64,000 bases of DNA from Pseudomonas sp. p1(2021b). Its GTDB lineage: Bacteria > Pseudomonadota > Gammaproteobacteria > Pseudomonadales > Pseudomonadaceae. The position numbers and the translations under genes are program-made. Location of the stretch: NCBI RefSeq assembly GCF_020151015.1, contig NZ_CP083746.1, positions 1,765,001-1,829,000 on the forward strand, in the 5' to 3' direction. Of this stretch, positions 7,452 through 17,933 are shown one piece after another. Under the pieces are notes generated by a model. That model was not told the origin of the DNA, did no database searches, and was given only the letters and a program-made list of their open reading frames with translations. The first letter of the stretch is position 1; each line of letters opens with the position of its first letter.

Positions 7452-10040
7452 ATGAACACCGCATTCCGCAAGCCCCTGCCAGGCACCGACCTGGACTACT
7501 TCGATGCCCGTGCGGCGGTCGAGGCGATCAAGCCCGGCGCGTACGACGGGTTGCCCTATACGTCCCGCGTGCTGGCCGAGAACCTGGTGCGCCGTTGCGA
7601 CCCCGCCACCCTCGATGCGTCCCTCGGGCAACTGATCGAGCGCAAGCGCGACCTCGACTTCCCCTGGTTCCCGGCGCGCGTGGTGTGCCATGACATCCTC
7701 GGCCAGACCGCCCTGGTGGACCTGGCCGGCCTGCGCGATGCCATCGCCGACAAGGGCGGCGACCCGGCCCAGGTCAACCCGGTGGTGCCGGTCCAGTTGA
7801 TCGTCGACCACTCCCTGGCCGTGGAGTGCGGCGGCTTCGACCCACAGGCCTTCGAGAAGAACCGCGCCATCGAAGACCGTCGCAACGAAGACCGCTTCCA
7901 CTTCATCAACTGGACCAAGAAGGCGTTCAAGAACGTCGATGTGATCCAGCCGGGCAACGGCATCATGCACCAGATCAACCTGGAGAAGATGTCGCCGGTG
8001 GTCCACAGCGACCGTGGCGTGGCCTACCCGGACACCTGCGTCGGCACCGACAGCCACACCCCGCACGTCGATGCGCTGGGTGTGATCGCCATCGGCGTCG
8101 GCGGGCTGGAGGCCGAGAACGTCATGCTCGGCCGCGCCTCGTGGATGCGCCTGCCGGAAATCGTCGGCGTCGAGCTGACCGGCAAGCTGCAGCCGAACAT
8201 CACGGCCACCGACCTGGTCTTGGCCCTGACCGAATTCCTGCGCAAGCAGAAGGTGGTCGGCGCGTACCTCGAGTTCTACGGTGAAGGCGCTCGCGCCTTG
8301 ACCCTGGGCGACCGCGCCACCATCTCCAACATGGCCCCCGAATACGGCGCCACTGCGGCGATGTTCGCCATCGACCAGCAGACCATCGACTACCTCAAGC
8401 TGACCGGCCGCGAAGAGCAGCAGGTCAAGCTGGTGGAAACCTATGCCAAAGCCACGGGCCTGTGGGCCGACAGCCTGGGCCAGGTCGAGTACGAGCGCGT
8501 GCTGCGCTTCGAGCTCTCCAGCGTGGTGCGCAACATGGCCGGCCCGTCCAACCCGCACGCCCGTGTCGCCACCAGCGACCTGGCCGCCAAGGGCATTGCC
8601 GGTGCCTGGGAAGAAGTGCCTGGCCAGATGCCGGACGGCGCGGTGATCATCGCCGCCATTACCAGCTGCACCAACACCAGCAACCCACGCAACGTGATCG
8701 CGGCAGGCCTGCTGGCGCGCAACGCCAACAAGCTGGGCCTGGCGCGCAAGCCTTGGGTGAAATCCTCCCTGGCGCCTGGTTCCAAGGCCGTGCAGCTGTA
8801 CCTGGAAGAGGCGGGGCTGGAAAAGGAGCTGGAGCGACTGGGCTTTGGCATCGTCGCCTTCGCCTGCACCACCTGCAACGGTATGTCCGGCGCGCTCGAC
8901 CCGAAGATCCAGCAGGAAATCATCGACCGCGACCTGTATGCCACCGCCGTGCTGTCGGGCAACCGCAACTTCGACGGGCGCATCCACCCGTACGCCAAGC
9001 AGGCCTTCCTCGCGTCGCCACCTCTGGTGGTGGCCTATGCCATCGCCGGCACCATCCGCTTCGACATCGAGAAGGATGTGCTGGGCGTGGTGGATGGCAA
9101 GGAAATCCGCCTCAAGGACATCTGGCCGAGCGATGAAGAGATCGATGCGGTGGTGCGTGCGGCGGTCAAGCCCGAGCAGTTCCGCAAGGTCTACATCCCG
9201 ATGTTCGCTATCGAGGAGGACAAGGGGCCGAAGGTGGCGCCGCTGTACGAATGGCGCCCGATGAGCACCTACATCCGCCGTCCGCCCTACTGGGAAGGAG
9301 CCCTGGCCGGCGAGCGTACCCTGCGCGGCATGCGCCCGTTGGCGGTGCTGCCGGACAATATCACCACCGACCACCTGTCACCTTCGAACGCGATCATGGC
9401 CAACAGCGCCGCAGGCGAGTACCTGGCGAAGATGGGCCTGCCGGAGGAGGACTTCAACTCCTACGCGACCCACCGTGGCGACCACCTGACCGCCCAACGC
9501 GCGACCTTCGCCAACCCCAAGCTGTTCAACGAGATGGTGCGCAACGAAGACGGCAGCGTGAAGCAAGGTTCGCTGGCGCGCATCGAGCCGGAAGGCAAGG
9601 TGACGCGCATGTGGGAGGCGATCGAGACCTACATGCAGCGCAAGCAGCCGCTGATCATCGTCGCTGGTGCCGACTACGGCCAGGGCTCGTCCCGTGACTG
9701 GGCAGCCAAGGGCGTGCGCCTGGCGGGTGTCGAAGCGATCGTCGCCGAAGGCTTCGAGCGCATCCACCGCACCAACCTGGTGGGCATGGGCGTGCTGCCG
9801 TTGGAGTTCCAGCCGGGCACCAACCGCAAGACCTTGGAGCTGGACGGCAGCGAAACCTACGACGTGCTGGGTGCGCGCACGCCGCGGGCGACCCTGACGC
9901 TGGTCATCACCCGGCGCAACGGCGAGCGGGTCGAGGTGCCGGTGACCTGCCGCCTGGATACCGCCGAAGAAGTGTCGATCTACGAGGCGGGCGGGGTGTT
10001 GCAGCGCTTTGCCCAGGATTTCCTCGAAGGCACTGCCTAA
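7452..10040 (+). CDS. acnD: Fe/S-dependent 2-methylcitrate dehydratase AcnD
   Basis: AcnD dehydrates 2-methylcitrate to a 2-methylaconitate isomer that PrpF then isomerises. The 862-residue protein is an AcnA-type aconitase: the [4Fe-4S] ligands are Cys406 (ITSCTNTSN) and Cys472/Cys475 (ACTTCNG), and the swivel domain shows GADYGQGSSRDWAAKG. ATG 7452 (MNTAFRKPLPG) was preferred to an in-frame GTG at 7431; only a weak GGAT precedes it. Its place between prpC and prpF distinguishes it from housekeeping aconitase A. Confidence 0.95.
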   Translation: MNTAFRKPLPGTDLDYFDARAAVEAIKPGAYDGLPYTSRVLAENLVRRCDPATLDASLGQLIERKRDLDFPWFPARVVCHDILGQTALVDLAGLRDAIADKGGDPAQVNPVVPVQLIVDHSLAVECGGFDPQAFEKNRAIEDRRNEDRFHFINWTKKAFKNVDVIQPGNGIMHQINLEKMSPVVHSDRGVAYPDTCVGTDSHTPHVDALGVIAIGVGGLEAENVMLGRASWMRLPEIVGVELTGKLQPNITATDLVLALTEFLRKQKVVGAYLEFYGEGARALTLGDRATISNMAPEYGATAAMFAIDQQTIDYLKLTGREEQQVKLVETYAKATGLWADSLGQVEYERVLRFELSSVVRNMAGPSNPHARVATSDLAAKGIAGAWEEVPGQMPDGAVIIAAITSCTNTSNPRNVIAAGLLARNANKLGLARKPWVKSSLAPGSKAVQLYLEEAGLEKELERLGFGIVAFACTTCNGMSGALDPKIQQEIIDRDLYATAVLSGNRNFDGRIHPYAKQAFLASPPLVVAYAIAGTIRFDIEKDVLGVVDGKEIRLKDIWPSDEEIDAVVRAAVKPEQFRKVYIPMFAIEEDKGPKVAPLYEWRPMSTYIRRPPYWEGALAGERTLRGMRPLAVLPDNITTDHLSPSNAIMANSAAGEYLAKMGLPEEDFNSYATHRGDHLTAQRATFANPKLFNEMVRNEDGSVKQGSLARIEPEGKVTRMWEAIETYMQRKQPLIIVAGADYGQGSSRDWAAKGVRLAGVEAIVAEGFERIHRTNLVGMGVLPLEFQPGTNRKTLELDGSETYDVLGARTPRATLTLVITRRNGERVEVPVTCRLDTAEEVSIYEAGGVLQRFAQDFLEGTA

Positions 10041-10057
10041 TCAAGAGCAGCGCGATC

Positions 10058-10151
10058 CTCTGTGGGAGCGGGTTTACCCGCGAATGCGTCAGCAGATACA
10101 ACATTGTTTTCTGATCGGACGCTTTCGCGGGTGAACCCGCTCCCACAGGGG
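10058..10151. repeat. REP pair (GGTTTACCCGC variant)
   Basis: Inverted copies of TGTGGGAGCGGGTTTACCCGCGAA flank a 40-base AT-richer spacer between acnD and prpF. Confidence 0.85.
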
Positions 10152-10174
10152 GCTGCGCAAGACAGGAATTGAAC

Positions 10175-11365
10175 ATGGCACATGTACCGCAAGTAAAGAT
10201 TCCCGCCACCTACATCCGTGGCGGCACCAGCAAAGGCGTATTCTTCCGCCTGCAGGACCTGCCCGAACGTGCCCAGCAACCCGGGCCTGCCCGTGACGCC
10301 CTGTTGCTGCGGGTAATCGGCAGCCCCGACCCCTACGCCAAGCAGATCGACGGCATGGGCGGTGCCACCTCCAGCACCAGCAAGACCGTGATCCTCTCGC
10401 GCAGCACCCGTCCGGAGCATGACGTCGACTACCTGTTCGGCCAGGTCGCCATCGACAAGGCCTTCGTCGACTGGAGCGGAAACTGCGGCAACCTGTCAGC
10501 CGCCGTTGGTTCCTTCGCCATCAGCGCCGGCTTGGTGGATGCGGCGCGCATCCCGCACAACGGCATCGCCACGGTGCGCATCTGGCAGGCCAACATCGGC
10601 AAGACCATCATCGCCCATGTGCCGATCACCGAAGGCGAAGTGCAGGAGACCGGTGACTTCGAGCTGGACGGTGTGACCTTCCCGGCCGCCGAAGTGCAAT
10701 TGGAGTTCCTCGACCCGGCCGCCGACGAAGACGGCGACGGTGGCGCCATGTTCCCCACCGGCAACCTGGTGGACGACCTTCAGGTGCCGGGCGTCGGGAC
10801 GTTCAAGGCAACGCTGATCAACGCCGGTATCCCGACCATTTTCGTCAATGCGGCCGACATCGGCTATACCGGTACCGAGTTGCAGGACGCGATCAACGGC
10901 GACCCTGCCGCGCTTGCCCGTTTCGAGAGCATTCGCGCCCATGGCGCCGTGCGCATGGGCTTGATCGAACACATCGACCAGGCTGCCGGGCGTCAGCACA
11001 CGCCCAAGGTGGCCTTCGTCGCGCCGCCGACCGCCTACACTGCTTCCAGCGGCAAGCAGGTCGAAGCCGCTGACATCGACCTGCTGGTGCGGGCGCTGTC
11101 GATGGGCAAGCTGCACCACGCGATGATGGGCACCGCGGCGGTGGCCATCGGTACGGCGGCAGCGATCCCCGGCACGCTGGTCAACCTCGCTGCCGGCGGG
11201 GGCGAGCGCAGCGCCGTGCGCTTCGGCCACCCATCCGGCACCTTGCGCGTCGGCGCCGAGGCGCGCAAGGTGGACGGTGAATGGACCGTGACTAAAGCGA
11301 TCATGAGCCGCAGCGCTCGCGTGTTGATGGAGGGTTGGGTACGCGTACCTGGCGATAGTTTCTAA
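10175..11365 (+). CDS. prpF: 2-methylaconitate cis-trans isomerase
   Basis: PrpF isomerises the 2-methylaconitate released by AcnD into the form that can be hydrated to 2-methylisocitrate. The 396-residue protein matches the usual PrpF length and two-domain diaminopimelate-epimerase-like fold: the family N-terminus [17 protein letters not shown] is present, and [13 protein letters not shown] marks the active-site loop of domain 1. ATG 10175 follows CAGGAA by six bases; a TTG two codons earlier is less likely. PrpF accompanies AcnD wherever AcnD is used. Confidence 0.96.
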   Translation: MAHVPQVKIPATYIRGGTSKGVFFRLQDLPERAQQPGPARDALLLRVIGSPDPYAKQIDGMGGATSSTSKTVILSRSTRPEHDVDYLFGQVAIDKAFVDWSGNCGNLSAAVGSFAISAGLVDAARIPHNGIATVRIWQANIGKTIIAHVPITEGEVQETGDFELDGVTFPAAEVQLEFLDPAADEDGDGGAMFPTGNLVDDLQVPGVGTFKATLINAGIPTIFVNAADIGYTGTELQDAINGDPAALARFESIRAHGAVRMGLIEHIDQAAGRQHTPKVAFVAPPTAYTASSGKQVEAADIDLLVRALSMGKLHHAMMGTAAVAIGTAAAIPGTLVNLAAGGGERSAVRFGHPSGTLRVGAEARKVDGEWTVTKAIMSRSARVLMEGWVRVPGDSF

Positions 11366-11410
11366 CACGCACCTGGTGCTCGGCTTTTATTGAGAGGGGC
11401 CGCTTTGTGG

Positions 11411-11499
11411 CCCATCGCGGGGCAAGCCCGCTCCCACAGGTACGCTGCAGCCGTGAGAGTAGCGGTGTACTTGTGGGAGCGGGCTTGTCCCGCGATGGG
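11411..11499. repeat. REP pair between prpF and prpD
   Basis: Inverted CATCGCGGGGCAAGCCCGCTC and GAGCGGGCTTGTCCCGCGATG units with a 35-base spacer. Confidence 0.85.
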
Positions 11500-11535
11500 C
11501 TGCAAGGCAGCCCCTCACTCCCAGGGAGCCAGACA

Positions 11536-13020
11536 ATGAGCGCCAACGTAGACCTCAATGACCGCCCGGATTACGACCGGGTGCTGCAGACCATCGCCGA
11601 CTATGTGCTCGACTACCGCGTCGAGTCGGTCGAGGCCCTGGACACCGCGCGCAACTGCCTGATGGACACATTGGGCTGTGGCTTACTGGCGCTGCGCTTC
11701 CCTGAATGCACCAAGCACCTCGGCCCGCTGGTCGAAGGTACCGTAGTCCCACACGGTGCGCGGGTACCTGGCACTTCCTACCGCCTGGATCCGGTCAAGG
11801 CGGCCTGGGACATCGGCTGCACCGTGCGTTGGCTGGACTACAACGACACGTGGCTCGCTGCCGAATGGGCGCACCCTTCGGATAACCTCGGCGGCATCCT
11901 CGCGGTCGCCGATCACCTTTCCCAGAAGCGCGTGGCCGACGGCGAGCCGCCCCTGACCATGCGTACCGTGCTCGAGGCTATGGTCATGGCCCACGAGATC
12001 CAGGGTGTGCTGGCGCTGGAGAACGCCTTCAACCGAGTCGGCCTCGACCATGTGGTGCTGGTCAAGGTCGCTTCCACCGCAGTGTGCGCACGGCTCATGG
12101 GGGCCAATCGCGAACAGATGCTCTCGGCCTTGTCCCATGCCTTCGTCGATGGCCAGGCGCTGCGCACCTACCGTCATGCGCCCAATGCCGGCTCGCGCAA
12201 GTCTTGGGCAGCCGGTGATGCTTCCAGCCGCGGCGTGCGCCTGGCCGATATTGCCATGCGTGGCGAGATGGGCGTGCCTGGCGTGCTGACGGCGCCGCAA
12301 TGGGGCTTCTACGATGTGTCCTTCAGCCACACCAATAAAGACCTGGCGCTCAAGCCCGCCGAGCAGCGGATATTGCACCTGCCACAGCCGTTCGGCAGCT
12401 ATGTGATGGAGAACGTGCTGTTCAAGATCAGCTTCCCGGCGGAATTCCACGCCCAGACGGCCTGCGAGGCCGCGGTGGCCTTGCACCCCCAGGTGCGCAA
12501 TCGCCTGCATGAAGTCGACCGCATCGTCATCAATACCAACGAATCGGCGATACGCATCATTTCCAAGGTCGGCCCGTTGGCCAACGCGGCCGACCGCGAT
12601 CATTGCCTGCAGTACATGGTTGCCGTGCCGCTGATCTTCGGTGACCTGGTGGCCGAGTACTACGAAGATGCCTTCCACGCGGTGCACCCGAGCATCGACC
12701 GGTTGCGCGAGAAGATGGAAGTCGTCGAGGAGCCGCGGTTCAGCCGCGAGTACCTGGAGGCGGACAAGCGTTCCATTGCCAATGGCCTGCAGGTGTTCTT
12801 CAAGGACGGCACCCATACCGAGCAGGTGGTGGTGGAGTACCCGATCGGGCATCGGCGTCGGCGCGGGGAGGGGATACCGTTGCTGGAGGCCAAGTTCCGG
12901 GAAAACCTGGCGACGCGGTTTGCCCGTCAGCGTTGCGATGAAATCTTTGCCTTGTGCAAGGATCAGGCGCGGTTGGAAGGGACGGCGGTGCAGCGGTTCG
13001 TCGATCTATTCGTCATTTGA
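11536..13020 (+). CDS. prpD: 2-methylcitrate dehydratase PrpD
   Basis: PrpD is the iron-independent 2-methylcitrate dehydratase of the MmgE/PrpD family, 494 residues. Recognisable segments are [42 protein letters not shown] with the expected Asp and His residues, and [19 protein letters not shown] 11536 follows CCAGGGAGCC; the frame is open upstream only because it reads through the REP pair. Having both acnD-prpF and prpD in one operon is normal for Pseudomonas; which carries most flux is not visible here. It is the last operon gene, ending before a strong bidirectional terminator. Confidence 0.95.
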   Translation: MSANVDLNDRPDYDRVLQTIADYVLDYRVESVEALDTARNCLMDTLGCGLLALRFPECTKHLGPLVEGTVVPHGARVPGTSYRLDPVKAAWDIGCTVRWLDYNDTWLAAEWAHPSDNLGGILAVADHLSQKRVADGEPPLTMRTVLEAMVMAHEIQGVLALENAFNRVGLDHVVLVKVASTAVCARLMGANREQMLSALSHAFVDGQALRTYRHAPNAGSRKSWAAGDASSRGVRLADIAMRGEMGVPGVLTAPQWGFYDVSFSHTNKDLALKPAEQRILHLPQPFGSYVMENVLFKISFPAEFHAQTACEAAVALHPQVRNRLHEVDRIVINTNESAIRIISKVGPLANAADRDHCLQYMVAVPLIFGDLVAEYYEDAFHAVHPSIDRLREKMEVVEEPRFSREYLEADKRSIANGLQVFFKDGTHTEQVVVEYPIGHRRRRGEGIPLLEAKFRENLATRFARQRCDEIFALCKDQARLEGTAVQRFVDLFVI

Positions 13021-13023
13021 GGG

Positions 13024-13128
13024 CGGCCATGCTGGCCCAATCGCGGGACAAGCCCCCACAGGTGCGGCGTCGCTCCCAGGTAGGTACTGACCTGTGCGGG
13101 TTTGTCCCGCGATTGGCCCGGCATGGCC
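13024..13128. repeat. Degenerate REP pair after prpD
   Basis: Outer GGCCATGC / GCATGGCC and inner AATCGCGGGACAAGCCC / TTTGTCCCGCGATT arms; each unit has lost part of the usual CGCTCC arm. Confidence 0.7.
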
Positions 13129-13131
13129 CAC

Positions 13132-13167
13132 AAAAAAGCCCCGGCATCGCTGCCGGGGCTTTCGTTT
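13132..13167. terminator. Bidirectional terminator between prpD and acnB
   Basis: A perfect 12-base-pair stem (AAAGCCCCGGCA at 13135-13146, loop TCGC, complement 13151-13162) has A-rich and T-rich flanks, so it can end both the prp operon and the convergent acnB transcript. Confidence 0.9.
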
Positions 13168-13184
13168 ACAGCGTACTGCTCAGC

Positions 13185-15794
13185 TTACGCCTGGACCACT
13201 GGGATCTTGGCGTTGGCTGCCGCTTCGCGGAACTCGGCGATCTGGTCGAAGCTCAGGTAGCGGTAGACGTCGGCAGCCATGCTGTCGATGTCCTTGGCGT
13301 ACTGCAGGTACTCTTCGACGGTCGGCAGTTTGCCGAGGATCGAGGCAACCGCGGCCAGCTCGGCCGAAGCCAGGTAGACATTGGTAGCGTCGCCCAGGCG
13401 GTTCGGGAAGTTACGGGTCGAGGTGGAGACCACGGTCGAACCGGTCTGCACACGTGCCTGGTTACCCATGCACAGCGAGCAGCCTGGCATTTCCATGCGC
13501 GCACCGGCCTTGCCGTAGATGCCGTAGTAGCCTTCCTCGGTCAGCTGGTGGGCATCCATCTTGGTTGGCGGGGCCAGCCACAGACGGGTCGGGATACCGC
13601 CCTTGACCTTGTCCAGCAGCTTGCCGGCAGCGCGGAAGTGGCCGATGTTGGTCATGCACGAACCGATGAACACTTCGTCGATCTTGTCGCCGGCAACGGT
13701 GGACAGCAGGCGGGCGTCGTCCGGGTCGTTCGGCGCGCAGAGCACAGGCTCCTTGACGTCGGCCAGGTCGATCTCGATGACCGCGGCGTACTCGGCATCG
13801 GCGTCGGCGGACAGCAGCTGCGGCTTGGCCAGCCAGGCTTCCATCGCCTGGGCGCGGCGCTCCAGGGTGCGGGCGTCACCGTAGCCTTCGCTGATCATCC
13901 AGCGCAGCAGGGTGATGTTGGACTTCAGGTACTCGGCGATCGACTCTTCCGGCAGCTTGATGGTGCAACCGGCAGCGGAACGCTCGGCCGAGGCGTCGGA
14001 CAGCTCGAAGGCTTGTTCGACGGTCAGCTCGTTGAGGCCTTCGATCTCCAGGATGCGGCCGGAGAAGATGTTCTTCTTGCCCTTCTTCTCGACAGTCAGC
14101 AGGCCCTGCTGGATGGCGTAGTAAGGGATGGCGTGGACCAGGTCACGCAGGGTGATGCCAGGCTGCAGCTTGCCCTTGAAGCGAACCAGGACCGACTCCG
14201 GCATGTCCAGCGGCATGACGCCGGTGGCGGCGGCGAAGGCCACCAGGCCGGAACCGGCCGGGAAGGAAATGCCGATCGGGAAGCGGGTGTGCGAGTCGCC
14301 GCCGGTGCCGACGGTGTCAGGCAGCAGCATGCGGTTCAGCCAGCTGTGGATGATGCCGTCGCCTGGACGCAGGGACACGCCGCCACGGGTGCGGATGAAA
14401 TCCGGCAGGGTGTGGTGGGTGGTGACATCGATCGGCTTCGGATAGGCCGCGGTGTGGCAGAACGACTGCATGACCAGGTCGGCGGAGAAGCCCAGGCACG
14501 CCAGGTCCTTCAGCTCGTCGCGGGTCATCGGGCCGGTGGTGTCCTGGGATCCGACGGTGGTCATCTTCGGCTCGCAGTAGGCACCCGGGCGCACGCCCTG
14601 GCCTTCCGGCAGACCGCAGGCGCGGCCGACCATCTTCTGGGCCAGGGTGAAGCCCTTGCCGGTGTCGGCAGGCTGCTCTGGCTTCTTGAACAGGTCGGAA
14701 GCACCCAGGCCCAGTTCGGCACGGGCCTTCTCGGTCAGGCCGCGGCCGACGATCAGCGGGATACGGCCGCCAGCGCGGACTTCGTCGAGCAGGACTTCGG
14801 TCTTCAGTTCGAAGGTGGTGACCAGCTCGTCGCTACCATGACGACGGACTTCGCCCTTGAACGGATAGACGTCGATGACGTCACCCATGGCCAGGTTGGT
14901 GCAGTCGAATTCGATCGGCAGGGCGCCGGCGTCTTCCATGGTGTTGTAGAAGATCGGGGCGATCTTGGTGCCGAAGCAGAAGCCACCGGCGCGCTTGTTC
15001 GGCACGTACGGGATATCGTCGCCGAAGAACCACAGCACCGAGTTGGTGGCCGATTTACGCGAGGAGCCGGTGCCGACCACGTCGCCGACGTAGGCGACCG
15101 GGAAGCCTTTGGCCTTGACCGCTTCGATCTGGGCCAGTGGGCCGACCGAGCCTGGCTGCTGGGGTTCGATGCCGTCGCGGGCCATCTTCAGCATGGCCAG
15201 GGCGTGCAGCGGGATGTCAGGGCGCGACCAGGCGTCCGGGGCAGGGGACAGGTCGTCGGTGTTGGTTTCGCCAGGCACCTTGAACACGGTCAGGGTGTAC
15301 TTGTCGGCGATGGCTGGGCGGGCGGTGAACCACTCGCCGGCAGCCCAGGATTCCAGGACGGCCTTGGCATTGGCGTTGCCGGCCTTGGCTTTCTCGGCCA
15401 CGTCGTGGAAGGCATCGAACATCAGCAGGGTGTGCTTGAGCTGTTCGGCCGCGACGGCGCCCAGTTCGGCGTCATCCAGCAGCGCAACCAGCGTTTCGAT
15501 GTTGTAGCCGCCCTGCATGGTACCCAGCAGTTCGGTGGCGTGCTTGCGGTCGATCAGCGGCGACTTGGCTTCGCCCTTGGCGACAGCGGAGAGGAAAGCG
15601 GCCTTGACGTAGGCGGCTTCGTCGACCCCTGGGGGAACGCGGTGGGTGATCAGGTCTACGAGGAAGGCTTCTTCGCCGGCCGGCGGGTTCTTCAGCAGCT
15701 CGACCAGGCCTGCAGTTTGTTCGGCGTTCAGCGGCTGGGGCACGATGCCCAGGGCGGCACGCTCTTCGATGTGTTTGCGGTAGGCTTCAAGCAC
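13185..15794 (-). CDS. acnB: Aconitate hydratase B (bifunctional 2-methylisocitrate dehydratase)
   Basis: AcnB interconverts citrate and isocitrate in the TCA cycle and hydrates 2-methylaconitate to 2-methylisocitrate. The N-terminal HEAT-like domain begins [16 protein letters not shown]; the cluster cysteines are Cys713 (IGSCMTNIG) and Cys772/Cys775 (GCSLC). GTG 15794 was chosen because it matches the conserved family N-terminus and gives 869 residues, with GAGGGTAA as the ribosome-binding site; an ATG five codons upstream (15809) is possible. It converges on prpD, supplying the hydration step the operon lacks. Its long leader holds a large inverted repeat. Confidence 0.96.
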   Translation of the reverse strand: MLEAYRKHIEERAALGIVPQPLNAEQTAGLVELLKNPPAGEEAFLVDLITHRVPPGVDEAAYVKAAFLSAVAKGEAKSPLIDRKHATELLGTMQGGYNIETLVALLDDAELGAVAAEQLKHTLLMFDAFHDVAEKAKAGNANAKAVLESWAAGEWFTARPAIADKYTLTVFKVPGETNTDDLSPAPDAWSRPDIPLHALAMLKMARDGIEPQQPGSVGPLAQIEAVKAKGFPVAYVGDVVGTGSSRKSATNSVLWFFGDDIPYVPNKRAGGFCFGTKIAPIFYNTMEDAGALPIEFDCTNLAMGDVIDVYPFKGEVRRHGSDELVTTFELKTEVLLDEVRAGGRIPLIVGRGLTEKARAELGLGASDLFKKPEQPADTGKGFTLAQKMVGRACGLPEGQGVRPGAYCEPKMTTVGSQDTTGPMTRDELKDLACLGFSADLVMQSFCHTAAYPKPIDVTTHHTLPDFIRTRGGVSLRPGDGIIHSWLNRMLLPDTVGTGGDSHTRFPIGISFPAGSGLVAFAAATGVMPLDMPESVLVRFKGKLQPGITLRDLVHAIPYYAIQQGLLTVEKKGKKNIFSGRILEIEGLNELTVEQAFELSDASAERSAAGCTIKLPEESIAEYLKSNITLLRWMISEGYGDARTLERRAQAMEAWLAKPQLLSADADAEYAAVIEIDLADVKEPVLCAPNDPDDARLLSTVAGDKIDEVFIGSCMTNIGHFRAAGKLLDKVKGGIPTRLWLAPPTKMDAHQLTEEGYYGIYGKAGARMEMPGCSLCMGNQARVQTGSTVVSTSTRNFPNRLGDATNVYLASAELAAVASILGKLPTVEEYLQYAKDIDSMAADVYRYLSFDQIAEFREAAANAKIPVVQA

Positions 15795-15915
15795 AGTTAT
15801 TACCCTCATCAGTGGTCCCTAAAGGGAGTCCGGGACGCTCATCCAGCATTCCCCGCACCCATGCGCAATCACGGCTTTTTGGGCCGCCCAGCCAGGGTCG
15901 CGGAGAATCCTTACA

Positions 15916-16050
15916 GAAGCTGCTTTCAAAGTTTTACGCCTGTAGAACGGTGAGCTGATGAGGGCTGGCGCGGGCCATGCACGGTGGCATGCCCCGGCCA
16001 ACGCCGTTCTACCGGATGAACTGTGCTCGTGACGCTTTGAAAACAGCTTC
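15916..16050. repeat. Long nested inverted repeat in the acnB leader region
   Basis: Outer arms GAAGCTGCTTTCAAA (15916-15930) and 16036-16050 match at 14 of 15 positions; inner arms GTAGAACGG (15942-15950) and CCGTTCTAC (16004-16012) match perfectly. The structure lies 120-255 bases before the acnB start in an otherwise empty 405-base gap (15795-16199). It does not look like the REP units of this genome; it could be a structured 5' UTR, a sRNA or a small mobile palindrome. Confidence 0.6.
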
Positions 16051-16199
16051 CAACGGACATTGGTGCCTTGAAAAGGCGGTGTGATTCTACGGTAAAAACG
16101 GGACGAAAGTAAGGCGGCATATGTGACTTTAACGAGTGACCCTGGTTAGACAAAGGGCTAACATGGGCCGGTGTCCCGCCGTAAAGCCATCGCTCCTAT

Positions 16200-16667
16200 A
16201 TGTCCAACCAATCCATCAAGACGCCTTGCGTCGGCCTCTGCTCCACGGTCTATGGCGACCTGGTATGCCGCGGCTGCAAGCGCTTCCACCATGAAGTGAT
16301 CCACTGGAACAGCTACGACGAGGACGAGAAGCGCGCCGTCTGGCTGCGCCTGGAACACCTGTTGGTGCAGGTGATGATGGCCAAGCTGGAGGTGTTCGAC
16401 AAAACGCGCCTGCGTCAGCAACTGGAGCAGCGCTCCATCCGCTTTCTGGCGCACCAGTCCGAGTATTGCTGGGCCTACCAGTTGATCGCGCGCGGCGCCC
16501 GCATGATCCGCGACCTGGAGGCATACGGCATGGTCTTGTTGCCGGAGTTTCGCGATTGGGAGTTGCCGCAGTTGCGTGATGCCATCGACCGGGAGTTCTT
16601 CCTGCTCTCCGAGGCCCATTACCAGCGTTACATCGCGCCGTCGTTCCTCCACAGCGCCCTGGGCTAG
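16200..16667 (+). CDS. DUF1289 family protein
   Basis: This 155-residue cytoplasmic protein has an N-terminal DUF1289 module with four cysteines (Cys10, Cys14, Cys23, Cys26) in TPCVGLCSTVYGD and CRGCKRF, which probably bind a metal or Fe-S centre. The rest is helical and charged (DEDEKRAVWLRLEHLL) with no recognised domain. DUF1289 proteins are often short; this one carries an extra C-terminal half found in Pseudomonas. ATG 16200 is the first start in frame. Function is unknown. Confidence 0.8.
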   Translation: MSNQSIKTPCVGLCSTVYGDLVCRGCKRFHHEVIHWNSYDEDEKRAVWLRLEHLLVQVMMAKLEVFDKTRLRQQLEQRSIRFLAHQSEYCWAYQLIARGARMIRDLEAYGMVLLPEFRDWELPQLRDAIDREFFLLSEAHYQRYIAPSFLHSALG

Positions 16668-16723
16668 GGGCGGCTTGCGCGAGCCGGTGAGGGGCTGGCG
16701 GAGATGACGGCGCGGGGCGCGGC

Positions 16724-17080
16724 TCACTCGCCGCTGTATTCGCAACCGCTGGTGCAGGTCTCGTGGATGCGGACCTTGGACAGCTCAGGCAGCAGCGGCT
16801 TGACCTGGTCCCAGATCCATTTGGCGATCACTTCGCTGGTGGGGTTTTCCAGGCCCGGGATGTCGTTCAGGTAGTTGTGGTCCAGCTGCTCGTAGATCGG
16901 CTTGAAGATCGCCTTGATCTCGGCGAAGTCGCGGATCCAGCCGGTATGCGGATCGAGCGGGCCGGTCAGGTGCAGGCCGACCTTGAACGAGTGGCCATGC
17001 AGGCGACCGCACTTGTGTCCGGCTGGGACGTTGGGCAGGCGGTGGGCCGATTCGAACGTAAATTCCTTGAAGATTTCCAC
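16724..17080 (-). CDS. queD: 6-carboxy-5,6,7,8-tetrahydropterin synthase QueD
   Basis: QueD converts dihydroneopterin triphosphate to 6-carboxytetrahydropterin, an early step to queuosine. The 118-residue protein is of standard length, with zinc ligands His13, His28 and His30, catalytic Cys24 in [10 protein letters not shown], His68 in QLDHNYLND and Glu107 in HETCTSG. Translation starts at GTG 17080, about eight bases after AAGAGTCC. No other queuosine genes are nearby. Pterin synthase (PTPS-III) is the related alternative; the Cys-x3-HGH spacing supports QueD. Confidence 0.9.
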   Translation of the reverse strand: MEIFKEFTFESAHRLPNVPAGHKCGRLHGHSFKVGLHLTGPLDPHTGWIRDFAEIKAIFKPIYEQLDHNYLNDIPGLENPTSEVIAKWIWDQVKPLLPELSKVRIHETCTSGCEYSGE

Positions 17081-17310
17081 GCTGTAGGACTCTTGAAAAC
17101 AATGCTGGCCGGCAGTTTACCAGCATGCTCGTTACAAGGCTTGCAGCCGTTCGTGCAACCGCCCGGTGGCGATCAGCTCCAGACGCGTTGTAAAGGCGAA
17201 GTAACTGCAGACTGCGCTATCATCCCCCCGGCCTGTTTTCAGGTTCAATTAAGGACAACTGGTTAGTCTTTGCCCGTAGACAACTTGTACATCTCGATGG
17301 AGAGAGCCCA

Positions 17311-17619
17311 ATGAAAACCTTGACTGCCCTGTTCACTGCCGCCGTGCTTGCCCTGGGTGCCAACGTTGCCCTGGCCAAGGATGTCCAGCCTGACGAAGTG
17401 ATCAAGCTGGTGAATGCCAAGACCATCAAGTCCTTGGACGAACTCAAGGCCGCCGCCGTGGCCAAGCACCCAGGCGCCACCGTGACCGATTCGGAGCTCG
17501 AGGACGAGTACGGCCGCTACATCTACAAGGTCGAGCTGCGTGACAGCCAGAACGTCGAATGGGACGTGGACCTGGACGCCAAGACTGGTGAAGTCCTCAA
17601 GGACGAACGAGACAGCTGA
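17311..17619 (+). CDS. Periplasmic PepSY-domain protein 1
   Basis: The 102-residue product has a 22-residue signal peptide (ending ALA) and one PepSY domain: VTDSELEDEYGRYIYKVELRD, then DVDLDAKTGEVLKDE. PepSY proteins modulate periplasmic proteases or bind ions. A GATGGAGAGAG site precedes the ATG, and its TGA overlaps the next gene's ATG by one base (TGATG). It heads a four-gene operon with a second PepSY protein and a two-component pair, like bqsP-bqsQ-bqsR-bqsS of P. aeruginosa, which respond to ferrous iron or calcium. Confidence 0.85.
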   Translation: MKTLTALFTAAVLALGANVALAKDVQPDEVIKLVNAKTIKSLDELKAAAVAKHPGATVTDSELEDEYGRYIYKVELRDSQNVEWDVDLDAKTGEVLKDERDS

Positions 17620-17933
17620 TGACCGATCTACCGCGAACGGTGCGCTACCTGGCGTTTGCGCTGTTGGCCGCCTGTTCGCTGGCCGCTGCACGTGACCTCG
17701 ATCAGGATGAAGCCCTGGAGCTGCGGCAAAAGGGCATCATCCTGCCGCTGGAACAACTGCTCGAATCCGCCTTGGGGCGCTACCCCGGGGCGCGCCTTCT
17801 GGAAGCGGAGCTCGAAGAAAAGCACGAGCGCTACGAGTACGAGGTGGAACTGCTGACACCCGATGGCGTGGTCCGCGAGATCAAGCTGGACGCCCGCAAC
17901 GGAATGCTGCTCAAAGACGAGGAAGACGACTGA
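17619..17933 (+). CDS. Periplasmic PepSY-domain protein 2
   Basis: This 104-residue protein has an N-terminal hydrophobic signal (residues about 9-24, ending LAAA) and a PepSY domain rich in glutamate: LEAELEEKHERYEYEVELL, then IKLDARNGMLLKDEEDD. The second half is similar to the first PepSY protein, suggesting a local duplication. The acidic C-terminus could bind cations (inference). It abuts the response-regulator gene with no spacer, so expression is coupled. Confidence 0.85.
   Translation: MTDLPRTVRYLAFALLAACSLAAARDLDQDEALELRQKGIILPLEQLLESALGRYPGARLLEAELEEKHERYEYEVELLTPDGVVREIKLDARNGMLLKDEEDD

Noticed and set aside
7221..9374. 717-codon minus-strand frame opposite acnD
   Set aside because: Antisense shadow of acnD; no motif, and it runs through a REP pair.
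12954..15953. 999-codon plus-strand open frame opposite acnB
   Set aside because: It is the GC-rich shadow of acnB: no ribosome-binding site, low-complexity composition and no recognisable domain, while the minus strand encodes full-length AcnB.
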